In this document: positions 36,703 through 46,889 of the stretch, piece by piece
Numbering within the stretch: the stretch's first letter is position 1
How the letters are laid out: every line of letters starts with the position of its first letter
Origin: Paracoccus sp. MC1862
GTDB taxonomy: Bacteria > Pseudomonadota > Alphaproteobacteria > Rhodobacterales > Rhodobacteraceae
Direction: 5' to 3'
DNA length: 64,000 nt
Assembly: GCF_016617715.1 (NCBI RefSeq)
Contig: NZ_CP067225.1
Coordinates: 1,364,001 to 1,428,000, forward strand
Made by a program: the position numbers and the translations under genes
The notes under the pieces: model-generated
The model's input: only the letters and a program-made list of their open reading frames with translations
What the model was told of the DNA's origin: nothing
Databases searched by the model: none

Positions 36703-36851
36703 GACCGCTCCCCTTTGTGGATCGTTGCAGACCCACCTTGGCACATCAGATGCCGTCGGGGGGCGGTCACATCATCAGAGCCGGGATCAGCGTGACAGTA
36801 TGCCACTGCATGGGCCCCGTCGCTCTCATTGACATGGGCTCCCTCCGTGGA

Positions 36852-36866
36852 ACAAACAAAGAACAT
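36852..36866. promoter_or_regulatory. alphaproteobacterial LexA (SOS) box
   Basis: GAAC-N7-GAAC (on the other strand GTTC-N7-GTTC) is the exact consensus of alphaproteobacterial LexA sites. It lies 40 bases upstream of the imuA start, between the IS nest and the gene. The cassette should therefore be induced by DNA damage and has kept its own promoter. Confidence 0.85.
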
Positions 36867-36905
36867 TGATGTTGTTCTTTCCCTTCCCGTGGAGCCTTTC
36901 TGCAC

Positions 36906-37655
36906 ATGTCCTCAGCCCCTGCCCTCGCCCAACTGCGTGCGCAGATCGCCCGGATCGAGGGTGCGGGTGGGCGAGTGCAGGGCGTTCTCCCCTTCGGCCT
37001 TCCCGACCTTGATCGCAGGTTGCCAGGTGGCGGCCTGGCACTGGGCTGCCTGCACGAGGTGGCGGGGGGCGGCAACGGCGCGGTGGACGGCGCGGCGGCG
37101 GCCTGCTTTGCCGCCGGGATCGCGGCACGCCTGCCTGGTCAGGTGCTCTGGTGCGTGATCCAGGCGGACCTCTTCGCCCCCGGTCTGGCGCAGGCGGGCC
37201 TGCCGCCCGGCCGGGTCATCCATGTCGAGGCGGGGGACGAACGGGACGTGCTTGCCTGCATGGAGGAAGGGCTGCGGCACGGCGGCTTGGCGGCAGTCGT
37301 GGCCGAGGCGCCGCGCCTGCCGATGACCGCCTCCAGGCGGCTGCACCTGGCGGCGCGCGAGGGCGGCACGCTCGGCATCGCCCTGCGGCGCTGGCGGCGT
37401 CCGGCGGAGGCCAGTGACTTCGGCCAGCCCACGGCGGCGATGACGCGCTGGCGGATCTCCGTGCTGCCCTCGGCGCCCCTGCCGGTGCCCGGCCTGGGGC
37501 GGCCGCGCTGGCTCGTCGAGCTGATCCGGGCGCGGGCGGGCGAGAGCTTTGATGTCGAACTGGAGGGCTGCGATGAGACGGGTCGCCTCGGTCTACCTGC
37601 CGAACTGGCCGACGGACCGGCTGCGGCGCACCGCTGGGGACGCAGCGCCGGATGA
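36906..37655 (+). CDS. imuA: ImuA, SOS mutagenesis cassette
   Basis: A 249-residue RecA-fold-like accessory protein of the ImuA-ImuB-DnaE2 translesion mutasome, which makes mutations after DNA damage. The N-terminus has LPFGLPDLDRRLPGGGLALGCLHEV, typical of ImuA, and the middle part resembles a degenerate ATPase without a good Walker A. It starts with an ATG following GTGGAG, 40 bases after the LexA box. It overlaps imuB by 83 bases. It looks intact. Confidence 0.9.
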   Translation: MSSAPALAQLRAQIARIEGAGGRVQGVLPFGLPDLDRRLPGGGLALGCLHEVAGGGNGAVDGAAAACFAAGIAARLPGQVLWCVIQADLFAPGLAQAGLPPGRVIHVEAGDERDVLACMEEGLRHGGLAAVVAEAPRLPMTASRRLHLAAREGGTLGIALRRWRRPAEASDFGQPTAAMTRWRISVLPSAPLPVPGLGRPRWLVELIRARAGESFDVELEGCDETGRLGLPAELADGPAAAHRWGRSAG

Positions 37656-39090
37656 CGCGCCCCTGGTCGTGGCCGGCCGGGTGGGCAACCGTCGGGTGGT
37701 AACGGCGGCAAACGCCGCCGCGCAAGATCTGGGCCTGCATGCCGGTATGCCGATTGCCACCGCGCAGGCCCTGGTGCCCGGCCTCGTCGTCGTGCCCGCC
37801 GACCCCGCGGCAGATGCCGCCAGCCTCGAGCGCCTGGCCTTGTGGGTCATGCAGCGCCTCTCCCCGATGGTGGCCGCCGATCCGCCCGACGGGATCGTCC
37901 TGGACACGACCGGGGCAGACCACCTGCAGGGCGGCGAGGCGGCGATGCTGGAGGCGCTGGTGGGGCGGCTTGTGATGTCTGGCGTCACCGCCCGTGCGGC
38001 GGTCGCCGACACCTGGGGCGCCGCGCATGCGCTGGCGCGGCATGCCGCCGCCCCCACCCTCGTCGCGGCCCCCGGGGCCGCCGAGGTTGCACTGGCGCCT
38101 CTGCCCCTCCAGGCGCTGCGGCTGCCGCCGGCCACGGTCACCGGGTTGCACACCCTGGGCTTCACCCGCATCGGCGACCTGCTGGGGCAGCCCCGCGCGC
38201 CCCTGGCGCGCCGCTTCGGTCCGGGCCTCTGGCGCAGGATCGACCAGGCCTTGGGCGTGGCATCTGAGCCCATCGAGCCGGTCCGACCCGAAGGCCTCGT
38301 CGAGGTGCGCCGCGTCTTCGCCGAACCCATCGCCGCCGCCGAGACCATCGCCAGGTATATCGGCAAGCTCGTCCTGGCCTTGTGCGCACAGATGGAGGAA
38401 CGCGGCCTGGGCGCCCGCCGGCTCGATCTCTTCTGCTACCGGATCGACAACGACCTGCAGACGGTGCGTGTCGGCCTCGCCCGGCCGGTCCGCGACCCCG
38501 GCCGCCTCACCCGGCTCCTCTGCGCCCGCATCGAGATCCTCGACCCGGGCTATGGCATCGAGATCATGGTGCTGGCCGCCACCTTGGCGGAGCCGCTGGA
38601 GGCCCGGCAGGCCGCGAGCCTGCTGGAGGAGCCTGCGCCCGATCTGGCCGGGCTGATCGACACCCTGGTGAACCGCGTCGGTGCGGGGGCCGTCTACCGC
38701 ATCGTGTCCGTCCCCAGCGACGTGCCCGAGCGGTCCGTGCGCCGCATCCCGGCTTTGGCGGAGGAGACGGGCGACGGGTGGCCGGGCCACTGGCCCCGTC
38801 CTGCGCGCCTCCTGCCCCGGCCCGAAGCGATCGAGACCATGGCGCTCCTGCCCGACCACCCGCCCGCGTGGTTCTCCTGGAAGGGCGTGCGGCGGCGCGT
38901 GCGGCGGGCCGACGGCCCGGAACGCATCTTCGGGGAATGGTGGACGCGCGATGTCGAGCGGACGGCGGTGCGCGACTACTTCCGGGTCGAGGACGACGCG
39001 GGCGAGCGCTACTGGATCTACCGCGCCGGCGACGGCGAGGATCTCGCCACCGGCTCGCAGCGCTGGTTCCTCCACGGGGTCTTCGGATGA
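37573..39090 (+). CDS. imuB: ImuB, catalytically inactive Y-family polymerase-like protein
   Basis: A 505-residue Y-family-like protein that links the DnaE2 polymerase to the sliding clamp and ImuA. It begins [17 protein letters not shown], the family start; the usual metal-binding acidic pair of active Y polymerases is not seen at that place, as expected for Imu[18 protein letters not shown] is the helix-hairpin-helix-like segment. I chose the ATG at 37573 after GGAGGG; the frame opens slightly earlier. It overlaps imuA by 83 bases and dnaE2 by four, so translation is coupled across the cassette. Confidence 0.9.
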   Translation: MRRVASVYLPNWPTDRLRRTAGDAAPDDAPLVVAGRVGNRRVVTAANAAAQDLGLHAGMPIATAQALVPGLVVVPADPAADAASLERLALWVMQRLSPMVAADPPDGIVLDTTGADHLQGGEAAMLEALVGRLVMSGVTARAAVADTWGAAHALARHAAAPTLVAAPGAAEVALAPLPLQALRLPPATVTGLHTLGFTRIGDLLGQPRAPLARRFGPGLWRRIDQALGVASEPIEPVRPEGLVEVRRVFAEPIAAAETIARYIGKLVLALCAQMEERGLGARRLDLFCYRIDNDLQTVRVGLARPVRDPGRLTRLLCARIEILDPGYGIEIMVLAATLAEPLEARQAASLLEEPAPDLAGLIDTLVNRVGAGAVYRIVSVPSDVPERSVRRIPALAEETGDGWPGHWPRPARLLPRPEAIETMALLPDHPPAWFSWKGVRRRVRRADGPERIFGEWWTRDVERTAVRDYFRVEDDAGERYWIYRAGDGEDLATGSQRWFLHGVFG

Positions 39091-42000
39091 GCGGGCCGCG
39101 CTATGCAGAACTGCAGGTGACCTCGCAGTTCTCCTTCCTGCGCGGGGCCTCCTCGGCCGAGGAGCTGTTCGCCACCGCCGCCGCCATGGGCCTCGAGGCC
39201 CTGGCGGTGACCGACCGCAACTCCCTGGCCGGGATCGTGCGCGCCCACGAGGCGGCGAAGGCCACCGGCGTGCGGCTCGTCGTGGGCTGCCGGCTGGACC
39301 TGGCCTGCGGCATGTCGGTGCTGGCCTATCCGACCGACCGGGCCGCCTATGCGCGCCTCTGCCGTCTCCTGACCCTCGGCAAGGGGCGAGCGGGCAAGGG
39401 CCGCTGCCGGCTCGACTGGCCGGACCTGGAAGCCCATGCCAAGGGGCTGATCGCCGTCCTGGTGCCGGACCTGGCCGACGAGGCCTGCGGGATGCGCCTG
39501 CGCCGCCTGCGCGAGGCCTTCGGGGACCGGGCCTACCTGGCCCTGACCCTGCGCCGCCGCCCCAACGACCAGCTGCGGCTGCACGAGCTGGCGGCGCTGG
39601 CCGCCCGCATGAGGGTGGCGAGCGTGGTGACCAACGACGTCCTCTTTCACGAACCGGGGCGCCGCATCCTCCAGGACGTGGTGACCGCCATCCGCCACAA
39701 CACCACCGTCGAGGCCCTGGGCCTGCGGCGCGAGCGCCATGCCGACCGATACCTGAAGCCCCCGGCCGAGATGCACCGCCTCTTCGCGCGCTACCCGGAA
39801 GCCCTCGCCCGCACGCTCGAGATCGCCGAACGCTGCCGCTTCTCGCTGGATGAGTTGGCCTACCAGTATCCCGAGGAGCGGGACGACCCGCGGCTCACCC
39901 CGCAGGAGACGCTGGAACGGCTCACCTGGGAGGGGGCAAGGGAGCGCTATCCCGAGGGCATCCCCGAGGAGGTCACCGCCAGGCTGACCCACGAACTCGG
40001 GTTGATCGGCAAGCTCGCCTATGCTCCCTACTTCCTCACCGTCCACGGCATCGTCCGCTTTGCCCGCTCTCGCGGCATCCTCTGCCAAGGACGCGGCTCG
40101 GCCGCGAACTCGGCCGTCTGCTATGTCCTCGGCATCACCTCCATCGATCCCGGCCGCAACGACCTCCTTTTCGAGCGCTTCGTCTCCGAGGAGCGGCACG
40201 AACCGCCGGACATCGATGTCGACTTTGAGCATGAGCGCCGCGAGGAGGTCATCCAGTGGGTCTACAAGAACTACGGCCGCGACCGTGCCGCCCTCTGCGC
40301 CACCGTCATCCGCTACCGCGCCAAGGGGGCACTGAGGGACGTCGGCAAGGCCTTGGGCCTGCCCGAGGACCTGATCCGGGCCTTGTCCTCGCAAATATGG
40401 GTCTGGTCGGCGGAGGGCGTCACCGACGCCCAGATCCGCGAGCTGAACCTCGACCCGGCCGATCGCCGCATCCGCCTGACCCTGGACCTCGCGGCCCAAC
40501 TGCACGGCGCGCCGCGGCACCTGAGCCAGCATCCGGGCGGCTTCGTGCTGACCCAGGACCGGCTCGACGATCTCGTCCCGATCGAGCCGGCGGCGATGGC
40601 GGATCGCCAGATCATCGAATGGGACAAGGACGACATCGACGCGCTCCGCTTCATGAAGGTCGATGTCTTGGCACTCGGCATGCTCAGCTGCATGCGGCGG
40701 GGACTGGACCTCCTGGCCGATCACAAGGGGATCCGGCACGACCTGGCGACGATCCCGCCCGAGGACCCCCGCACCTATGCGATGATCCGGCGCGCCGACA
40801 CGCTCGGCACCTTCCAGATCGAAAGCCGGGCGCAGATGGCGATGCTGCCGCGGATGCAGCCCCGCACCCTTTATGATCTCGTCATCCAGGTCGCGATTGT
40901 GCGGCCGGGTCCGATCCAGGGCGACATGGTCCACCCCTACCTGCGCAGGCGCGCGGGGCAGGAGCCGGTCGAATACCCAACGCCGGAGTTGGAAAAGGTT
41001 CTCGGCAAGACCCTCGGCGTGCCCTTGTTCCAGGAGCAGGCCATGCGCGTCGCCATCGTCTGCGCGGGCTTCACGCCGGGCGAGGCCGACATGCTCCGCA
41101 AGTCCATGGCGACCTTCAAGTTCACCGGCGGGGTCTCGGCCTTCCGCGACAAGCTCGTCGCGGGGATGATCGAACGCAACTACGATCCCGACTTCGCCGA
41201 GCGCACGTTCCGCCAGCTCGAGGGTTTCGGTTCCTACGGCTTTCCGGAAAGCCACGCGGCAAGCTTCGCGCTGATCGCCTATGCCTCGGCCTGGCTGAAG
41301 TGCTGGCACCCCGACGTCTTCTGCGCGGCGCTGCTGAACTCCCAGCCGATGGGCTTCTACGCCCCGGCCCAGATCGTGCGCGATGCCCGCGACCACGGCG
41401 TCGAGATCCGCCCCCTCTGCGTCAACGCGAGCCGCTGGGACTGCACGCTGGAACCGGCCGGCGACGAGACCCGCTTCGCCGTCCGCTTGGGCCTGCGGAT
41501 GGTGAAGGGCCTGGCCAATGCCCACGCCGCCGCTCTCATCGCCGCCCGCGCCGACCAGCCCTTCGCTTCCGTCGAGGATCTCTGGCGCCGCGCGAATGTG
41601 CCGGTGGCCGCGCTGACCCGCATTGCCGAGGCCGATGGCCTCAAGCCCGGCCTCGCGCTTGCCCGCCGCGAGGCGCTCTGGGCCATCCGGGGTTTGGGGG
41701 AGACCGAGCTGCCGCTCTTTGCGGCCGCCGCGCGGGAAGGCACGACCGTCCCGGAGGCTGACGAGCCCAGCATACCCCTACGCCCCATGCGCCGGGGCCG
41801 CGAGGTGGTCGAGGACTACGCCCGCACCGGCCTCTCCTTGCGCGACCACCCGGTGGCCCTCCTGCGCGCGGACCTGCGTCGGCGCGGGATCATTCCTTGC
41901 ACTGAGGCCATGAACGCCCGCAACGGCCAGTGGCTCGAGACCGCCGGCATTGTCCTCGTCCGCCAGCGTCCCGGGTCCGCGAAGGGCGTGATGTTCATCA

Positions 42001-42308
42001 CCTTGGAGGACGAGACCGGCATCGCCAATCTCGTGGTCTGGACCAAGGTCTTCGAGGCTCACCGCCGTATCGTCCTCTCCGCCCCCATGATCGCGGTGAA
42101 GGCCCGCGTCCAGCGCGAGGGCGAGGTGGTGCATCTGGTGGTGCACGGGATCACCGATCTCTCGCGGGAGCTGGCCAGTGTCGGGGAGCGCGGCGAAAGC
42201 CTCCTGCTGCCCCACAGCCGCGGCGACGAGTTCCACCATGGCTCGCCTGGCTCCGATCCCCACATCCGCAAGCCTGCCGGACCACGCCCCCGGGCTCTGA
42301 TGATGTGA
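39087..42308 (+). CDS. dnaE2: DnaE2 error-prone DNA polymerase, C-terminus cut by insertion
   Basis: A 1,073-residue C-family polymerase, the catalytic part of the SOS mutasome. The PHP domain is N-terminal ([16 protein letters not shown]), and the palm has the catalytic PDIDVDF with Asp375, Asp377 and Asp379. A helix-hairpin-helix region and an OB fold follow. From about 42293 the coding sequence is replaced by mobile DNA: the last four codons and stop (ALMM-stop) come from the IS5 repeat and IS1111 start. The family usually continues for roughly 20 residues after GDEFHHG...GPRPR, ending near SRDFH. The polymerase core is whole, so it may still work. Its start overlaps the imuB stop. Confidence 0.9.
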   Translation: MSGPRYAELQVTSQFSFLRGASSAEELFATAAAMGLEALAVTDRNSLAGIVRAHEAAKATGVRLVVGCRLDLACGMSVLAYPTDRAAYARLCRLLTLGKGRAGKGRCRLDWPDLEAHAKGLIAVLVPDLADEACGMRLRRLREAFGDRAYLALTLRRRPNDQLRLHELAALAARMRVASVVTNDVLFHEPGRRILQDVVTAIRHNTTVEALGLRRERHADRYLKPPAEMHRLFARYPEALARTLEIAERCRFSLDELAYQYPEERDDPRLTPQETLERLTWEGARERYPEGIPEEVTARLTHELGLIGKLAYAPYFLTVHGIVRFARSRGILCQGRGSAANSAVCYVLGITSIDPGRNDLLFERFVSEERHEPPDIDVDFEHERREEVIQWVYKNYGRDRAALCATVIRYRAKGALRDVGKALGLPEDLIRALSSQIWVWSAEGVTDAQIRELNLDPADRRIRLTLDLAAQLHGAPRHLSQHPGGFVLTQDRLDDLVPIEPAAMADRQIIEWDKDDIDALRFMKVDVLALGMLSCMRRGLDLLADHKGIRHDLATIPPEDPRTYAMIRRADTLGTFQIESRAQMAMLPRMQPRTLYDLVIQVAIVRPGPIQGDMVHPYLRRRAGQEPVEYPTPELEKVLGKTLGVPLFQEQAMRVAIVCAGFTPGEADMLRKSMATFKFTGGVSAFRDKLVAGMIERNYDPDFAERTFRQLEGFGSYGFPESHAASFALIAYASAWLKCWHPDVFCAALLNSQPMGFYAPAQIVRDARDHGVEIRPLCVNASRWDCTLEPAGDETRFAVRLGLRMVKGLANAHAAALIAARADQPFASVEDLWRRANVPVAALTRIAEADGLKPGLALARREALWAIRGLGETELPLFAAAAREGTTVPEADEPSIPLRPMRRGREVVEDYARTGLSLRDHPVALLRADLRRRGIIPCTEAMNARNGQWLETAGIVLVRQRPGSAKGVMFITLEDETGIANLVVWTKVFEAHRRIVLSAPMIAVKARVQREGEVVHLVVHGITDLSRELASVGERGESLLLPHSRGDEFHHGSPGSDPHIRKPAGPRPRALMM

Positions 42309-43404
42309 CCGCCCCCCGACGGCATCTGATGTGCCAAGGTGGGTCTGCAACGATCCACAAAGGGGAGCGGTCATGTCGGAGATTATCACGGTCGGGCTCG
42401 ATCTGGCGAAGAATGTATTCCAGGTGCATGGAACTGACGGCGCAGGACGAGCCGTTCTGCGCAAGAAGATACGGCGAGGGCAGGTGCTGGAGTTTTTCAG
42501 CCAGCTGCCCTCTTGCGTCGTGGCGATGGAAGCCTGTGGCGGCGCTCACTTCTGGGGCCGGGAAATTGGCAAGCTGGGGCATGAGGTGCGGCTGATCCCG
42601 CCGGCCTATGTGAAGCCGTTTGTGAAGCGCCAGAAGAATGACATGGCGGACGCCGAGGCCATCTGCGAGGCGGCTATGCGACCCACCATGCGCTTTGTTC
42701 CGGTCAAGAGCGAAGAGACGCAGGGCGCGGCAATGGTCTTCCGGGTCCGGGAGTTGCTGATCCGGCAGCGCACGCAGGCGATCAACGCATTGCGCGGCCA
42801 TCTGACCGAGTTCGGTCAGATCGTGCCACAGGGAGCGGCCAACGCTGCGCGGCTGATCGCGATCGTGGAGGATCCGGATGGCGCTCTCCCTGCTGATGCC
42901 GTCCCCACGCTGAAGGCTTTGATCGCGGCACTCACGCATCTGGAGGCAGAGATCAGGAAGCTCGATGCCGAGATCGCCCGGCGCGCCAAGGAGAATGACG
43001 TCGCCCGGCGACTGATGACGGTGCCGGGCATCGGGCCGCTGATTGCCACGGCCATCGCTGTTCTGGCGCCGCCACCCGAGACGTTCCGCAAGGCACGCGA
43101 CTTTGCCGCCTGGCTTGGTCTTGTGCCTCGGCAGCATTCGACCGGCGGCAAGCAACGTCTCGGAGCAACGACCAGAATGGGCGAACGATCCCTGCGACGC
43201 CTGCTGATCATTGGCGCCAACAGCGTGGTGATCAAACGTAACGTTCACAAGGAAGCGCAGCCCGGAACATGGCTGGGCAGCCTGCTGTTGCGCAAGCCAC
43301 CGATGCTGGTGCGGGTGGCTTTGGCGAACAAGATGGCGCGGATCGTCTGGGCCTTGATGGCTCGGGGTGGCATCTACCAATCTCCGGTCGCAGCGGCGTA
43401 AGCC
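42293..43404 (+). mobile_element. IS1111-type element, copy C, in an IS5 repeat and cut by IS21
   Basis: GGCTCTG (42293-42299), the left part of an IS5 terminal repeat, is followed at 42300 by the IS1111 start. The element is identical to copy A up to 43404, three bases after its stop codon, where IS21 begins. The 3' non-coding region and the rest of the IS5 are gone. This copy therefore lacks its bridge-RNA region. Confidence 0.85.
42373..43401 (+). CDS. IS1111-type DEDD recombinase, copy C
   Basis: Identical in translation to copies A, B and D (342 residues, all catalytic residues present). The gene is whole, but the element lost its right end to the IS21 insertion, so it could act only on other copies. 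Confidence 0.92.
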   Translation: MSEIITVGLDLAKNVFQVHGTDGAGRAVLRKKIRRGQVLEFFSQLPSCVVAMEACGGAHFWGREIGKLGHEVRLIPPAYVKPFVKRQKNDMADAEAICEAAMRPTMRFVPVKSEETQGAAMVFRVRELLIRQRTQAINALRGHLTEFGQIVPQGAANAARLIAIVEDPDGALPADAVPTLKALIAALTHLEAEIRKLDAEIARRAKENDVARRLMTVPGIGPLIATAIAVLAPPPETFRKARDFAAWLGLVPRQHSTGGKQRLGATTRMGERSLRRLLIIGANSVVIKRNVHKEAQPGTWLGSLLLRKPPMLVRVALANKMARIVWALMARGGIYQSPVAAA

Positions 43405-43515
43405 TGTTGATTTCCACCCGGAACTGACCCGGGTAGGGGCGTAATTTCCACTGAGAACTGACCCATGTGAACCTTCCCCAAAGCGGAGCGCGGCGGGGGT
43501 AATGGAGTGATCCAC

Positions 43516-45044
43516 ATGGGACTTTTGAACATCATCCGACGCATGGCGTTGCGGGAGAAGCTGCCGATCCGGGAGATCGCACGGCGGACCGGCCTGTCGC
43601 GCAACACCATCAGGAAGTATCTGAGCGCTGGGACCATCGAGCCGAGGTTCGCGACGCCTGATCGGCCGAGCAAGCTCGATCCGTTTTCCGAGAAGCTGGC
43701 GGCGTGGCTGAAGACGGAAGCCGGCAAGTCACGCAAGCAGCGCCGGACGCTGAAGCAACTCCATGCCGACCTCGTGGCGCTCGGCTTCACCGGCTCCTAC
43801 GGCCGGGTCGCGGCCTTCGCCCGGCAATGGCGGATGGACCGGCAGCGCGAGCAGCAGACGACGGGCCGCGGCACCTTCGTCCCTTGGTCTTTCGTCCGGG
43901 CGAGGCGTTCCAGTTCGATTGGAGCGAGGACTACGCGGTTCTGGGCGGGGAGCGCACGAAGCTTCAGGTCGCCCACATCAAGCTGGCACACAGCCGGGCC
44001 TTCCTGGTTCGGGCCTATCTGCTGCAAACCCACGAGATGCTGTTCGATGCCCATTGGCACGGGTTCCGCGTCTTTGGCGGCGTGCCGGGTCGCGGCATCT
44101 ACGATAACATGAAGACAGCGGTTGACCGCGTTGGCCGCGGCAAGGAACGGCAGGTCAACATCCGCTTCCTCGCCATGACCAACCACTATGTCTTCGAGCC
44201 GGAGTTCTGCAATCCTGCCGCGGGATGGGAGAAGGGACAGGTCGAGAAGAACGTTCAGGATGCCCGGCCTCGTTTGTGGCAGCCGATGCCGAACTTTCCT
44301 GACCTGGCGGCGCTGAACGCCTGGCTGGAACGGCGCTGCCTGGAGTTGTGGCGCGAGATCCCGCACGGGGTTCTGCCCGGAACCGTCGCCGACGCCTGGG
44401 CCGAAGAACAGGCCGCGCTGATGCCGCTGCCGCCTGCCTTCGACGGCTTCGTCGAGCGGAGCAAGCGTGTCTCACCCACCTGCCTGATCAGCTTCGAGCG
44501 CAACCGCTACAGCGTGCCGGCGTCCTTTGCCAACCGTCCTGTCAGCCTCAGGGTCTACCCGGATCGGCTGGTGGTTGCCGCCGAGGGACAGATCCTGTGC
44601 GAACATGGGCGGGTGATCCAGCGGTCCCATCACCTGCCGCCTCGCACGATCTATGACTGGCGGCATTATCTGGCCGTCATCCAGCGCAAGCCGGGTGCCC
44701 TCAGGAACGGTGCGCCCTTCGCGGAACTGCCCGCGGCCTTCCGACAGTTGCAGGACCAGATGCTGCGACGACCCGGTGGCGATCGCGAGATGGTCGATAT
44801 CCTGGCGCTGGTCCTGCAGCATGATGAACAGGCTGTGCTGGTTGCTGTGGAAATGGCCCTGGCCGAAGGCGTCGCGACCAAGACCCATGTGTTGAATCTC
44901 CTGCACAGGCTGATCGATGGCAAGACGACCGGCGGCCCGAACATCGACACACCGGAGGCGCTGATCCTGCGCCATGAGCCGAAGGCCAATGTCGAACGCT
45001 ATGACGACCTGCGGGCGCAGATCGGAGACCGCCATGCGTCATGA
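43516..45044 (+). pseudogene. istA: IS21 IstA transposase, one-base deletion
   Basis: IstA is the DDE transposase of IS21. The first frame begins MGLLNIIRRMALREKLPI and has the helix-turn-helix IREIARRTGLSRNTIRKYL. At about 43883 the sequence CGTCCCTTGG lacks one base; with it, GTFVP would run on into LVFRPGEAFQFDWSEDYA, the start of the catalytic core, which continues in another frame to 45044. So the enzyme is split in two. A GTG at 43507 is an alternative start. It overlaps istB slightly. Confidence 0.85.
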
Positions 45045-45828
45045 TCCCGCCAGCGGCGCCATCGTCATCATGCTCCGCAGCCTGAAGATGCACGGCATGG
45101 CCCAGGCCGTCACCGACCTGATCGAACAGGGGGCGCCGGCATTCGAGACAGCCGTGCCGATCCTGTCCCAGCTGCTGAAGGCCGAACTGGCGGAACGCGA
45201 AGTGCGCTCCATTGCCTATCACATGAAGGCCGCGCGCTTCCCGGCCTACAAGGATCTCTCGGGCTTCGACTTCGCTGCCAGCGAGATCAACGAGGTCACG
45301 GTGCGCCAGCTCCACCGCTGCGAGTTCATCGACGGCGCGCAGAATGTCGTGCTGATCGGCGGGCCGGGCACCGGCAAGACCCATGTCGCAACCGCCCTGG
45401 GCATCCAGGCCATCGAACACCACCGCCGGAAGGTCCGCTTCTTCTCCACCATCGAACTCGTCAATGCCCTCGAGCAGGAGAAAACCAAGGGCAAGGCGGG
45501 CCAGATCGCGGAGGGATTGACCCGGCTCGATCTCGTGATCCTGGACGAACTGGGCTACTTGCCGTTCAGCGCTTCAGGCGGTGCGCTGCTCTTCCACCTT
45601 CTGAGCAAGCTCTATGAGCGCACCAGCGTTGTCATCACCACCAACCTGAGCTTCAGCGAATGGGCCACCGTCTTCGGCGATGCCAAAATGACCACCGCGC
45701 TGCTCGATCGCCTCACCCACCGCTGCCACATCCTGGAGACCGGAAACGACAGCTTCCGCTTCAAGGCAAGCTCAGCCGCAGCAGCCAGGAAAACCAAGGA
45801 GGCCGGCCATGCCTTGACCCAAGCCTAA
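45034..45828 (+). CDS. istB: IS21 IstB helper ATPase
   Basis: A 264-residue AAA+ ATPase that helps IstA choose target DNA. It has Walker [10 protein letters not shown] (109-117), Walker [13 protein letters not shown], and sensor TTNLSFSEW. The ATG at 45034 overlaps the istA stop by 11 bases. It looks intact even though istA is broken. Confidence 0.92.
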   Translation: MRHDPASGAIVIMLRSLKMHGMAQAVTDLIEQGAPAFETAVPILSQLLKAELAEREVRSIAYHMKAARFPAYKDLSGFDFAASEINEVTVRQLHRCEFIDGAQNVVLIGGPGTGKTHVATALGIQAIEHHRRKVRFFSTIELVNALEQEKTKGKAGQIAEGLTRLDLVILDELGYLPFSASGGALLFHLLSKLYERTSVVITTNLSFSEWATVFGDAKMTTALLDRLTHRCHILETGNDSFRFKASSAAAARKTKEAGHALTQA

Positions 45829-45934
45829 CCCACGAAACATAACCTGAGGGTGGGTCAGTTCTCGATGGAAAACCCGGGTCAGTTCCGAGTGGAAATCAAC
45901 ACCGCGCCGCCTGATCAAGCCGCGTCACCCAAAT

Positions 45935-46573
45935 TCAGCCATAGCTCTCGGCGATCGCATCGTGGCACTTGCGGGTGTCGTAGGCACCGTCAGCCGTAAC
46001 GCTGCCGATCTCCTCGTCCGCCGGGATCTGGTTGAGCAGATCTGGCAGGACCGGGGCGTCACCGATGTGGCTCCCGGTGATCTCGATGGCCCGGACTTCT
46101 AGCGTTTCCTCGTCGATCCCAATGTGAATCTTGCGCCAGATACGCCGCTTCGGGCCGCCATGCTTGCGGGCGTGCCACTCGCCTTCGCCTTCGACCTTGA
46201 TCCCGGTGCTGTCGACCAGCAGGTGCAGAGGTCCCTTGGAGCCCCGATACGGGATGTTGACGGCCAGGGTCTTCTGGCGCCGCGACAGCGTGCTGAAGTC
46301 AGGCACCGTCCAGTCGAGGCCGATCAGGCGAAGCAGGCTCTCGACGAACCCTGCCGTCTGCCGCAATGCCATGCCGAACAGCACCTTCATGGAAAGGCAA
46401 GTCTGGATGGCGGCATCGCTGTAGGTCTGCTGTCGGCCACGTCGACCTGTCGCAGCCGCCTCCCAGCTCATCTCGGGGTCGAACCAGATCGTCAGCGAGC
46501 CACGGCGCTTGAGCGCTTCATTGTAGGCCGGCCAGTTCCTGGTCTTGTAGGTCAGGCGTGTGGGTTTGCTCAT
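45935..46573 (-). pseudogene. IS5-family transposase, 3' truncated
   Basis: It is identical to the IS5 transposase at 34432-35364 up to CHDAIA, with Asp121 and Asp195 present, then reads ESYG and stops. The part with the catalytic Glu is missing. The change occurs at 45948, about 46 bases from the IS21 end; the short stretch between (45902-45947) is of unknown origin. The gene cannot make an active transposase. Confidence 0.88.
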
Positions 46574-46628
46574 GTCGACCAGCTACCATGCTGACTCACG
46601 ACATGAGTCACTGAAGGGATTTGTGCAA

Positions 46629-46889
46629 CATGTGTAACCGCCCCAAGCGCAAGAGGGATTTTGAAGCTGATCTTGGCGCGTTGTCGGGTGCTGACATGTG
46701 TCCGGCCTCATGATGCGGCGCGATCCATGCCGCAGGGCCCGTATGGTGTTCGAAGGTCGGGTCCAGATCAAAGCCGCGTGCTCATAGGCACTCTGTTGCA
46801 CACTGGTTTTCCCGATCCCGTCTCACAACTGTTGCGCCAAACTGCTCCTTGCCCTCTTCCGCTCCGACGTCCTCGCGATCTGCGGCGGC
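46629..46889 (-). ncRNA. candidate bridge RNA region of copy D
   Basis: The sequence is the same as the copy A region, including the 12-mer complementary to the IS5 terminal repeat. Confidence 0.5.

Larger units (their letters stand above)
35413..36775 (-). mobile_element. IS1111-type element, copy B
   Basis: Identical in length to copy A (1,363 bp) and in inverse orientation. It splits the right terminal repeat of the same IS5: ATTTGTGCAA (35403-35412) on one side and CAGAGCC (36776-36782) on the other. Relative to the repeat it occupies, its position and orientation are the same as copy A. Confidence 0.88.
33007..36782 (+). mobile_element. IS5-family element with an IS1111-type element in each terminal repeat
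   Basis: The outer ends are GGCTCTG (33007-33013) and CAGAGCC (36776-36782). Each is the first seven bases of the 17-bp IS5 terminal repeat GGCTCTGTTGCACAAAT; the other ten bases lie inside, at 34377-34386 and 35403-35412. In each repeat the gap is filled by a 1,363-bp IS1111-type element. Removing them would leave an IS5 of about 1.05 kb with the gene at 34432-35364. The outer flanks show no target duplication, so this copy has probably been rearranged. Confidence 0.85.
43405..45901 (+). mobile_element. IS21-family element
   Basis: It is about 2.5 kb with the ends TGTTGATTTCCAC (43405) and its complement (to 45901). Each end has a second internal repeat with GAACTGACCC, the multiple terminal repeats typical of IS21. 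It encodes istA (frameshifted) and istB. The left flank is copy C of IS1111 and the right flank is a truncated IS5; there is no target duplication, so a deletion accompanied or followed insertion. Confidence 0.88.

Noticed and set aside
39018..41525. 835-codon antisense frame across dnaE2
   Set aside because: A GC-rich shadow of a real gene on the other strand, with no ribosome site or recognisable domain.
42293..42308. IS1111 inserting directly into dnaE2
   Set aside because: The seven bases before the element are the IS5 repeat GGCTCTG, so an IS5 carrying IS1111 lies in dnaE2; the rest of that IS5 was lost to the IS21 event.
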